Shown here one piece after another: positions 1 to 10,600 of a stretch of DNA of 64,000 bases. Below the pieces are notes generated by a model. The model was given only the letters and a program-made list of their open reading frames with translations, searched no databases and was not told where the DNA came from. A program made the position numbers and the translations under genes. The stretch spans positions 1 through 64,000 of the forward strand of contig JAJKFJ010022701.1 in the NCBI GenBank assembly GCA_027382625.1, given 5' to 3'. Source of the DNA: Tetmemena sp. SeJ-2015. Taxonomy: Eukaryota; Ciliophora; Spirotrichea; Sporadotrichida; Oxytrichidae. Positions within the stretch are counted from its first letter, which is position 1. Each line of letters starts with the position of its first letter.

Positions 1-1482
1 TTTTAAAAAGGGCGATTAGATCTTTGTATTTTCCTAGAGCTAATTTTATTTTATTTTCTTTGGTAATGAGCTCCTCAGTGGTCTCTTATTTTACGATTTC
101 TTGTTAGAAAGGTTTGAATTTGTTTAGAGTTTCTTCTAAAGATTTTTTATTTTTGAAACCCAGACCTATTAAACCGTTATCAATAACTAAGTCTGTCAAT
201 TTTGAGTAACATTAACTATAATTATTTATTGCTATGCAGAATAAAATATAAAGTAAGTTAGATTTATATAGATTATTTAAGGTTTGATTCTTTCTTGGCC
301 AGTTAATTGCTTATTGCAGTACTCTCGACATTAAACTAATTAGACAAGCAACCTTTACTGTCATTTATCTTCAAGATAGCGAAAACTCGTTACTAGCTAT
401 CCTTTGTGCCTGAGTTGATCTAAGATATTATTTAAGTAATATAATTTAAGACATTTGGAAAGTGAGATTAGCTTTTGCAACTTAGCACCAATTGTTAAAA
501 TCATTGAAGTTATTACTAGCCCAAATGCTCTTGATCATATTGCATTATTCAATTGTAAGTAGCAATGTCTTTTATTCGTCGAAATTAGTTTATTCACATT
601 TGATTTTGGCAGTTGCTTTTTCCTTATTAAAGATATGACTATTTCTTTGAGAGGGCTGAGCTTTGTGAATTGAGTTTGGCCCTTTCTTGAATGCTTAATT
701 TTGTTTGTTCATAATATTTATTTTCATAGAATCCGCTTTAATTTAAATCATTTATCATCAAATGAAGTTAACAAATGAAATTAGGGAATACAAAGTTTAA
801 TCTTCCTTATTTCACTAATTATTTAGAGTGAGTTTATAAAACTAAGCAAAAGCTATTGATCTTGAGCACGTCTGTTCTATTTGTCCCACAAATATAACTT
901 CCTTTTTGCAAGTGGATAGAATTAGATACAAACTTATAATATCTTTCATGAAATCTCCGCTGTTAAACTATAAAAATAGTTAAAAGCATCTATAACTTAC
1001 CACTAATTCGCTTTAAATAAGTAAAATATCGAACTATGTGCCTATTAAATGCTCTACTTTGCTTATTTCTTCCACATTTTAACTGCTCAAAAGGGCTTAC
1101 TTAATTTTTGAATTATCACTAGTAAGAAGAGCAACTGATTTAATTCCAAATGAGTAGAGTGTATTCAACTTTATCATTAAATTGTTATCTTAATGATAAT
1201 TATCACCAGCTTGAAAAGTAATAGACTGAGGAATATTTGCACTCTTGCTAATTTAAAACTGAGTGGGTAAGTATTAGCTAAGATACTATTTGTTCTTTTC
1301 ACTAATATAGCATTCAATAAAAGGTTCATAGTTCACGTTAAGCGTGTTTTAGCATATTTTTAGCAAGTCTTTTTATACAAAGTTAGAGTCACCATAACAA
1401 GCAAAATCACAAATCAAACTAATTCTAACATTTTTTTGTATAAGGAATTGTAGAAAGTCTATTTCGGCGAGTCAACAACCAT
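1..1482 (-). CDS. Unrecognised gene, C-terminus off the left edge
   Basis: Minus-strand reading with TAA/TAG as Gln gives long open stretches, starting at an ATG at 1482 (MVVDSPKQTF). A CDFACYGDSNF segment follows, then SQYLPTQFQISKSANIPQS and FDILLIQSELV, then a probable GT-AG intron (about 965-1010). Downstream is NSGDFMKDIISLYLILSTC and a helical, Gln/Lys-rich tail running off position 1. One frame break lies near 1420, next to overlapping TTTG repeats and an A7 run; it could be a tiny IES or a miscalled base, and there is another near 380. I recognise no domain. The start is the first ATG of the open frame, so a more upstream start is possible. Confidence 0.5.
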
Positions 1483-2380
1483 TATAGATGTCAATTTATT
1501 TGATATATAATTCAATTTTAAGCAAATTTCACAACTTATAAAAATATAAAAATTATTAACATCGACTAATATATACATTTTCTTCAATTAGTTTGCTAAT
1601 GATGCACATTTATAACTTAATTTTTTATGCATTAAAAAAGGAGGGTATATAATCACAGTGATTTATTATATAGGGAAAGCTAATTTTGCATTAATTATTC
1701 TATCTTAACTAATTTTAAAACTTTAAAATTATTTCCAAGAGAAGCAGCAAAAAATGACTAGACATTTTCCCGTTCTTTTTAATACGATTTCATTGAGAAA
1801 TATTTAAAATTTATAAGCTAAAGTATATTCCTAAACTATTATTTTAGAATTATTTTTCTTCTTTTATCATAGTCCATTAGAACAGCTGAATTAGAATATG
1901 AAAAATTTATATGAGGTAATTTTAATTTTTTACTCTTGTTTAGAACAAGATATGTTAATCTTCTTTTCAAATTAATAAATTGACATGATATCCAAAATCT
2001 AATTCATCATTTAGCATTATATCATCTTAAATAGAATAAATTTCTTATTTAAATAAAATATGGAACTAGCCGAATGAATAAATTTCCTTGAACTGGAGTT
2101 GGATTTTTAATTCTGCTTTAACTATATTTTAATCAGATTTAAACTATAATGATAATAACTTCTTGAGTTGTTGAGACTAGTTGCTGATTTAATAAGAGGT
2201 GCTTAATATCAATTAGGATTAGAATATCCTCGGAGTCCTATTTACTTTTTTATGCCTCTTTAAAGTTGTAGTATTTCAGTTTAATCTTATTTAGATATTG
2301 CTCTAAGTAAGAAAAGGCTAATTTTCCATAGACTAAGACCAATATCTTCTTAATTTATCCTTATGTAATTAGGTTCTTTA
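1483..2380. other. AT-rich spacer, no gene seen
   Basis: Very AT-rich with stops in all frames. It separates divergently oriented coding regions, so promoters of both may lie here. No repeat or RNA gene is evident. Confidence 0.4.
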
Positions 2381-2895
2381 TAATTATTTAAGCTACGTTG
2401 GCATATTAAGAGCAGTGAGTAGAAATTATTTACAAGTTTTAGGAGTAAACTGGAGTTTAGACATTAGATTCAAGCACAGAATTGAAATTAGGATAAGAGC
2501 AATAGTTTTCAGTTTTGTAATAATCATTTGAAGAGGTAATGGAGAAATAAGTTAGCAAATTTTAAGCTCTTTGTTAGAAGTATCTCAAATCTTAAACAGG
2601 CACCAATGATATTTAGTAATGAACAGATAGTGATTTAATAAAGTATAATTTGTTGTTGGAGTCTTTGAACAAATAATGCACTCTCTGCACAGTCTTAATC
2701 ATTATTCTCTGATTCTATTTTCCAGTTTAATTCTATTGTTTGCTCTCTGTGATAATTCCAAGCGCCTATACATTCTCTTTTTAATCTTGAATGTCTTAAT
2801 CGAGGGAGGTAATTGTTATCAAAACTAGATGAAATAAATGAAATTGATAGAAGAGAGTGTAGCATTTGTAGGTGAAAGTTTAAATAAATTTAAAA
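2381..2895 (+). CDS. Coding-looking plus-strand fragment, unrecognised
   Basis: Short open stretches with Gln-coded TAG/TAA, such as RQWRNKLANFKLFVRSISN and LNVLIEGGNCYQNQMKQM, alternate with frame breaks. The composition resembles the genes to the right rather than the spacer to the left. LNVLIEGGN is reminiscent of RIH-type repeats of calcium-release channels, but this is too short to assign. It may be upstream exons or MDSs of the next gene, or an MDS of a gene whose other pieces lie outside the window. Confidence 0.3.
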
Positions 2896-4661
2896 ATGAG
2901 TTGGTTGTGGAACTTATTTACTCCTACTAAATCAAACTAAGACCTCAACATTACCCCAAATCAATCACAGCAGCAGTTTAAATAATATAATATCTTTTTA
3001 TAGTCGTCCAAAGATGCAAATCCAGAGTCAAATTAAGAGCAAATTCAAGCATTCTCGGCTTAAGAACAACCAGGCATTGAAAGTTAAATTGATACTGGAA
3101 CTAAACAGCAAAAACACGAGCATGAATTTCAAAAGCCTAAAAGCCTGTTCGGTTTTCTCAAGGATAAAAAATAATAGTATTTAAATAGTTATAAACTGCT
3201 GCCCATTAAATCCCTCGAAAGACAAGTAACATGCGAAACTGACTAATCTTAAGAGAATTAACGTATAGCCAATCTGGATGGATAATCAGAAAGGAAAAGA
3301 GATAAGAAGTTCACGGGAAAAGTTGTGAATCAATATAAAATATCTATGGATTATTATTGTGAGGGAAAGTATGGCAAGAGAAAGAGAGAAGCATTACGAA
3401 GATTTGGATAGAGAGGGAAGGAGAAGTTTGGATTCGTCTTGGTATCTGAGCGAATCTGATTAGGTCAGCACCATGAATACAAAAGATATTTACTCTTTAA
3501 TTTGAATAGCTATGCTCTATCCACTAGTGATAACCATGCCTCCAATTAGTCTCAAGAAACATCGAATAATCACCATAAGCTAAGCATAAAGCCAACAGTT
3601 CAACTTCTTAATTAAACTTAATAAGCAAATTAAGATTAGAATAATGAGTTAGAGGAAGAGGAGGAGGAATTAATATAATTAAATAATTAGTAGCAGTTAG
3701 AGTACGACCTCAAGATGGATCAACTAAGACAAGTAATTCAATCTGCTTTTGATAACTATACTATAATCAACCCTCCTCTTTCCTCACTCATTCAATCCTT
3801 CTCAACTCCTCCCAAAGATAAGAAGAAGCGAAATCTCTCTCGTACAAAATCTTAGAATTCTGATATGGCTGAGAAATAGAGAAGTACTGAAACAGTGAAA
3901 GAGGAGTTATAGGCTGAAAATAAGAATTAAAATTAGCAGGAGGAGTAAAAGTTAAGTAAATCTTTTGAATAGGTTACTTCGCCAGGCAAGTCGTTTCTGG
4001 AGCTCATGCAAGAGTTTTCTCTCAAATTATTTGTAAGAGTAGTTGACTTCACACATTGATATTCTTGAGAAGAAGCACTTTGACAATCCTGATACTGGAA
4101 ATGGTAAGGAAGAGTTTTCAAAGCCAGCAGACAGGTCAACACAGCTTTCAGAGCGCTTGGTGACTGCAGATGATATAGTAAATCAGCTGAACAGTCGAAA
4201 GAGAAGAGCAGAAAGTTAGTAAGTTTATAAAGTTAAGTGTATGAATATATATTAGAGTATATGATGTGGAGTCATTTTGCACTAGTTCAAAGAGGCAGAA
4301 ACTTAACCAGACTTAGGTTTATTCAAAGGCCAGACTGGGATCAATTAAGTTTGGAGATGTGCCAAAGCGATTTGTAAATGTGGCTTTGATGGAGGGAGAA
4401 GCCTTTTGGGAGATTGAGTGGTATCAATCAAATGAGATGCCACCTATTCAGTCACCAAACGAAATGATTACTTAAGGCAATATCTTAAGCGATGGCTAGT
4501 AGTTTGAATAAGATGCATCTTTTACTTTTGGAAACAGTATTGTTATCGATGACAGCTTCGAGAGATAAAGCACTTTGGTGGGCTGGAACTTAGCTTAGTT
4601 TTAAAAACTGAAATCCCAATTCGTTGAAAACAAGAAGCGTACTCAAATGCAGATCGAGTGA
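2896..4661 (+). CDS. Unrecognised Gln-rich protein, about 560 residues, with two IESs and one intron
   Basis: The frame opens at ATG 2896 (MSWLWNLFTPTKSNQ) and closes at TGA 4659-4661. It is rich in Gln, Ser and acidic stretches, with a basic central part. Three interruptions are visible. An IES at 3431-3461 carries an in-frame TGA. An IES at 4010-4039 shifts the frame. A GT-AG intron lies at 4219-4285 (donor GTAAGT, acceptor CACTAG). With all removed the reading is continuous to IPHQ-free C-terminal text ending KKRTQMQIE. The stretch VNVALMEGEAFWEIEWYQ recalls a chromo-type fold, but I would not assign it. Start choice is uncertain because another open frame overlaps 2800-2960. Confidence 0.55.
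3431..3461 (+). other. IES, pointer GATT
   Basis: GATT at 3431-3434 and 3458-3461. Deleting 27 nt removes the only in-frame TGA (3457-3459) and reads KFGLGQHHEYKRY. Confidence 0.7.
4010..4039 (+). other. IES, pointer AAGAG
   Basis: AAGAG at 4010-4014 and 4035-4039. Deleting 25 nt corrects the frame to ELMQEQLTSHIDILEKK. Confidence 0.75.
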
Positions 4662-5003
4662 GAATCACTGCCAACTGTAGAAATATAAGCACTTTTCAAG
4701 CCCTAATTTATTAAGTCTATCGCGCTAATAATTAATCACACTCTATTATAAGTTGCATTAATTTGATAACTTCCATTAGTGAAGGAATATTTTATCTATG
4801 GTTGATTGATCAGGTAGTAGTAGAGTGCGTAAATGAAGGAGGTAGAGTGCTTACGCCGACAAGTTAACTGATTAAAAATGAGTGATTGCATGGCCAGTGT
4901 GAGGCATGACGTATGATTTAATCGCAACTATTTAAGCTACCCCGCTAAGAATTTAATAATTTAATATACAAACTTTAAATCACACAACCATTCACCATCA
5001 AAG
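4662..5003. other. Intergenic, probable 3' and 5' flanks
   Basis: No open frame. The last 60 bases before ATG 5004 are AT-rich leader; nothing else is identifiable. Confidence 0.4.
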
Positions 5004-6101
5004 ATGCTCCAAGTCATTCAAACCAGATCACTCTAGCTCCTAGAGACCATCGTCAACACACTCGACTCATACGACGAGGTCAAGAAAAGACCTAGAAGAT
5101 TCGCCAAGAAGCAAGACCAAGCTGAAGACGACCACCACCATGAAGATGATCATCCTTCCCAGCAAGATCAAGATGGAAAGAACACCGATGACGTCTCCAA
5201 ATCTGACGAGAGGTGCTACAAATTAATCTTATTTTATACCAAAGAATTCTTTCTATTATTGAATTAAAAGTCTTTATAATAGGATAACTATTCTCCTTGA
5301 ATGAGTAATTCATATGATTAAACAATTAAAGTCCAGTTTGTACAGTAGAAGGACTAGTAATGACTTGAGTTTTATCAATTGTCTAAATAATTGAGTGTTA
5401 TTTAGTTGGAACTTAATTTGCTTTTCATTATCTCTCAAATTGTAGGTTATAGTATGCCACCATGAAAATCTTGAGGGTGCTGAGAAACTCAAGCACCTCA
5501 GCTTCGAGCTTATTGACATGGGTCTCTTCTTCGGCGAGCAGTCAGTTTACAAGAGCCTGAGCCGCGTCCAGCAGTCAGCTCCTTACAAGGTCACCGACCA
5601 ATACATCCACTACGAGGAGAGAGCCAAGTAGCTTGTTGAAAATAGTGAACGCATCTACCACTTCATGAACGACAAGGTCTACTCCCCACTCAAGAACCAG
5701 TTCTATGTCATCGTAGACAAGACCACCAAGGGCGTTCAAGTCTTCGTCAAGGTACTCAAGGAACACCAAGAGCGCGTGGCTGACTACATCCGCCGCAACT
5801 ACGAGAACGTCAAGGTCGCCATGTAGGACAACTGGCTCCGCCTAGACTACAACAACGACGGCAAGGTCTCCGCTGAGGACTTCAAGAAAAGTGTTGCACA
5901 GTTCTACAACTTTGTCGTGAACTACAACTACTACCTGAGGGCACATGAGATAAAGAACAAACTCTATCATGAAGCCATCAAGTACATGCAAAGAGAGATT
6001 GACAGAGAGGAGAAGGAAAGGGAGAGCCACGTCGAGGAGAACCAAAGCAACTCCTCTCAGCCCCAAAGAGAGGACGATGACGACATCATGAGCGACTGAG
6101 T
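5004..6101 (+). CDS. EF-hand calcium-binding protein, one IES
   Basis: ATG 5004 to TGA 6099-6101; about 285 residues after removing the insert at 5214-5457. The N-terminal third is charged (basic, then His/Asp/Glu-rich). The C-terminal two thirds are helical and contain one clear EF-hand loop, DYNNDGKVSAED, with Asp/Asn at positions 1, 3 and 5, Ser at 9 and Asp at 12. The tail is Glu/Arg-rich and ends DDDDIMSD. C-rich third codon positions and higher GC than its neighbours suggest a highly expressed gene. TAG is used for Gln inside the frame. The family is not recognised beyond the EF-hand. Confidence 0.75.
5214..5457 (+). other. IES, pointer TGC
   Basis: TGC at 5214-5216 and 5455-5457, both in frame. 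Joining gives SDERCHHENLEGAEKL. GT-AG splicing at the nearby sites gives the wrong phase, so an IES is preferred to an intron. Confidence 0.6.
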
Positions 6102-6467
6102 CCCTAGGCACCCCATCCTCTCTAATAAATAACCAATTGCTTAACTACCTATTATCGTCAAAGTTGACAAATTAATCCTCATTATTTTTTGATAATGATC
6201 TGGGATAATAAGAATAATTGAGTAAAGCCAATGATGACTGCTAAATTGGCCTTGTTTATAAATGTTCCCTAACTTAATTTATTACCAAGTAACAACTTCA
6301 TCTTATTAATGCGTCACTCTATTCTCAAGAATCTTAATTCTGCATACATAATATTTCAAGCTTTTTTTTTGTAAATTCAAAGAAGTATTATTCATTATCT
6401 GTGCGTGAACTGAGTGAGTGAAGCAGTTGGTATTAAAATATAATTATAGCGTTGATAATTAAACACA
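6102..6467. other. Intergenic, AT-rich
   Basis: No coding or RNA signal seen. Confidence 0.4.
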
Positions 6468-7501
6468 ATGGGTCAGTGTTGTGCTCCTCAGAGGACTAAT
6501 AAAGTCAACCCAGTCTTAAATGTAGCCGAACCTTCACCCAAACCAACAAGTAATTATGCCCAACCAAACATTCATTATACTCCATGACACAAAATATTAG
6601 GGTTTAACTCGCTTATGAATGCGCTAGAGTTTTAATTGCTAGTTTATAGCTACGAATGAGCAATATAATGACATATGTGTTATATTTGAATGACTTGATT
6701 TTGAACAAGAAGTAGTTTGTGTTTGAGCACGCGAGTGATAATATCAGAGAGGACTACCTAATTGGAAAAATATTGGGCACAGGTAAACATCTCATCCTTA
6801 ATCAAAGCTTTGAATTTGAGAGTTCAAACTTTTAAAATACTTATTTATCGGAGAAATGCTGACTGATTTGTTGTAGGCGCTTTTGGAGAGGTGAGGCTGT
6901 GCACCCACCGTAAAACTAACGCCAAGAGGGCAGTCAAAATAATCAAGAAGAGCTTTCTCAAGGGCAAGGAAGAAATAAGGTTTCTTTCTGAGATAGAAAT
7001 CCTCAAATAAATGGTAAGTCAATTCAGAAGAAGTGAAGAATCAATCCATTCCTGCATTATATAATACTCACGAAGGGTTACAACTAAGTTCTAGCTAAAT
7101 ATAAGTGAACACGAAATTGACTGAGTTTATTTTAGGATCACCCAAACATAGTTCGCCTGTTCGAAGTTTATTAGGATCCCAAGCGTTACTTCATAGTAAC
7201 TGAGCACTGCTCAGGAGGAGAGCTGTTCGATCAAATTATCAAGCGCCCTTACTACTCAGAAAGAGATGCCGCTCTTATCATAAAACAGGTGCTCTCAGCT
7301 ATCTCTTACTGCCACTCGAAGAATATAGTACATAGAGATCTCAAGCCAGAGAACCTGCTGCTAGAGTCAGAGGGCCAAGGTTCTATTAAGGTTATAGATT
7401 TCGGTACCTCCCAAGTATAAATTCATATAATTTAATTGCAGATGAGTGAGATTGAGGTGGGTGGGGGATACTCAAAAGATATTAAATAGCGAAATTCCTG
7501 A
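6468..7501 (+). pseudogene. CDPK-like protein kinase, N-terminal half only (orphan MDS group or pseudogene)
   Basis: Starts MGQCCAPQ, a Gly2/Cys N-terminus typical of myristoylated CDPKs. The kinase N-lobe follows: glycine loop GTGAFGEV, catalytic Lys in RAVKIIKKSF, HPNIVRLFEVY, catalytic loop [11 protein letters not shown] and the DFG segment KVIDFGTSQ. Two GT-AG introns are clear: 6783-6876 (splits Gly-Ala of the loop) and 7014-7135. After DFG the frame runs into AT-rich DNA and TGA 7499-7501. No activation segment, C-lobe or EF-hands follow. A frame change between 6585 and 6720 is unexplained. In this germline context the missing half may be an MDS elsewhere; a decayed copy is the alternative. 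Confidence 0.6.
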
Positions 7502-7682
7502 GTGCAGGGGGTGAGAGCAAATTATAAAATTGATAATTTAATATTTATTAGGTTATAAAACATATGATGAATTTTTCACACCTAAGCACCTCCACCTCTC
7601 AAAATTATTCACTAACTATCTTTTATCATTTAAAATTCATTCAGACTTCTTTATTTATTGTTATCTATGGTTTATTATGTTT

Positions 7683-10600
7683 ATGGGATTTGATTAAGTA
7701 TAAGAGAGTTAAATGTAAATAAGTAGTAAGAATGAGAGTGCTTTGCTTTCTTTGATCTCAGGTGGGGATATTCTGGTTGCCTCTTCTCCTTCTCTACAGC
7801 AAATTCTGCCAATTGAATTGACCAATAAAACTCTGCTGGCTGGGGGATATCACTCTCAGACTTAGCAAAACACTCTTTACTAAGACACAAATTCAAACCA
7901 CAGATTATCAACAAACTCAACTCAGCAGCAACCCATCTCTAATTAATCAACCAACCAGCAATCCACACTTAAAAATACAAATATACAAGCAGAGGATACA
8001 CCTCAAAATCAGCCATGCGTTCATTTATATTGTATTTAATCAGTAAATTAATTTAGAGCAAGAATAAAAAACAAGTGAGGATTCGGAGGAAAGCAAGCAA
8101 AGTTGTATTACTAATCATATTATAATCAATTCAAAATCAAATCACCCTACCACCTCCAATCTCTTAACTACCACTTTATCTACCCAGGCGTTAACACCCA
8201 CTGCTAAACCCATCTACAGACTCTAGCTACCACAACTCAGAGTATTCAGACTCTCTAGCTAATTTATGATCATGATTTTGTCTTAAGCCCAGAGCAAAGT
8301 GAAGTGATAAAAGACTATAAATCCGAAGAATAAAAGCTGGAATAAGTAGTATAAACTCAGGTTCCTCCAAAGAAAAAACAGCAAAACAGGAATAATACTA
8401 TATAGGAGGAGGCAAACAAAATTAATTCAAAATACTCCTCATAGAGTAATTCTAAAAGCGTTAGTGAAAATCTTGTGTCTCTATCTCCAGTGCGAGACTG
8501 GTTCAATTCCCTGAATGACCATGATAAGCAACTAGCATGTACTCTTGTGGAACCTTCTATAGCTTCGAGTATGATCGAGATGGAGCTGAAGAGCAGGCAA
8601 ATTCCAGAGTGCTAGTTTAATATATCTGTAAAGCAAGAGAACGATACTGAAGGATCCACTATCACTCCTTAGAACAGCCGAACTAGTGAATGCGAATCCA
8701 ACTTCAGCTTTGTCTTGCACCAATAAACTCAAAGTACAGGTAAAATAGACTTTGGCAGCCAGTTTGGCGGCGGGTTTTCTGTGAGTCCATTTTAGAGCAT
8801 AATTCTGCAGTAAAAAGTAATTACATTTTGTTATTAAGTAATATAGGAGCTCCTGGATTATGTTCGCTTCACTTATACTGAACTCCAAACTGAATTTATT
8901 TGTGCTCATGAGGAGTCAAACTACATGCTTAGCAACTTACCTAACAGCCTGAATACCTTAACTATAGGAATAAAATAATTTAATTTGATACTATCTCATA
9001 ATTGGCATTCACTGAGGGAATGAATAAACTGATGCAGCTTGCTGACAGAATACTGGAAAAGCAGTTTCTAACCAAACCACTAAAAGTCTAGATTGATGAC
9101 AGCGGTAGATTAATATCGTTTGATCTGCCAGAATGGGTTGAGATGGACAAGAGCCACGGTAGAGCGTATTGGTATTTGGCGTTCACAGAGGTTGCAATTC
9201 AGTTGAACTTCTTGAATTAAGAGAGAGCAAACTTACAAAGCTGCTGGGCTTTGTCACCTAAGAACTAACTGATATACTAGAATTATACATTTTGTTGTTG
9301 ATAGACTGCAATAACAGGATATATCAAACTGTAAAATCAATGAACGAGAAACATGAGGGAGAGTAGAGTCTGAAGCAGATGCATCACGAGGAGTTCTAAA
9401 GCATTTTCGAAGAGGGCGGTTAGAAGGCAGGAGAGAGCTCTGACTATGGGCTGCTTCTGATGCTGTATGTTAACTAGCCAGCTGAGATGTTTGCACACAA
9501 TCTGACCCTCACATCAATTGAGAACGTGGAGACTGACCATTTCTACTGCTGCAGATACCTTACTAACGTAAACTTCATACATTAATTGATTGGTACAATA
9601 TTATATCAACTAGTTTTACTGCTTGGATCCTACAAGCAAAAAATGAGCGATATGTCAAACAAGAAGGCCATTAAGAATTAGAAGAAGAAAAACAAGAGGA
9701 AACTCAAAAAGGCTCAGCAACAGCAGCAGTAGGTGGAAGAAAAGCCAACTACTCTTGACGACCACGAAGAGGAAAAATAGTTGTCATAGACTGAGGATAT
9801 ATATTCATTTTGATAGTTAAGTTGATCAAGATTTCAAGAATCTTTTCACAAAGTAGCCACTAAGGACTGATGTGACAGAGGGCAAAAGCCTATTCAAGAA
9901 AACTCGAAAAGAATCTCATAAAGGCGAGTCCCACAGACTTCTGGCTTAGGAAGCGCTGGCTGGAAATATTGAGACTTAGGATATTTTGAGCGACTCATGC
10001 ATCTTCTAGCTGTTTGAAGGAGATTTCAAAGACGAAAATGAAAATAACGCCAGCGACTTAAGGGAAGGAATAGACAAGATGAGCTCATTCAGTGAGTCTA
10101 CTGTGGATATTTTAGGCAACTTCTCCTCCAACTATTAAAGCCATCTTTAAATTTGATCTAAAGTCTCCCTAGCACTCCTCAAACACTAAGATAGAGCTCG
10201 AGATGCACTAAAACATCTATTCCTCAGATGCAGGAGACAGCAACAGCATCTAGCTGTAGAAATAATTCTCAGACTACTGTCTAGCGAAGGGAGAACTCAG
10301 CAACTTCAACAACGATATCAGTAATACTCATACCAAGCTTAAAAATTCTCTAGATACCTTACAAGTCGATGTGTCTCTAAGCAACGAAAATAATGCCACT
10401 AACAACACCAACTCAGTCATTAAGTTCGAAGATTGCCTCTCTAAATCTAACTCAGCCACCAAAAAGAACACCTCACCAGAGGCTTATGTTAAAGGGGGAA
10501 GCAAACTTGGCAGTAACTTGAAAAGTGGAAACCAAGCATTCAAATTTGAAGAGGAAGAGGAAAAGACATCCAAATTCGAGATAATTAGGTCTGCACCATC

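Noticed and set aside
5213..5452. GT-AG intron in the EF-hand gene
   Set aside because: Both candidate acceptors give the wrong reading frame after the only nearby donor; the in-frame TGC pair fits.
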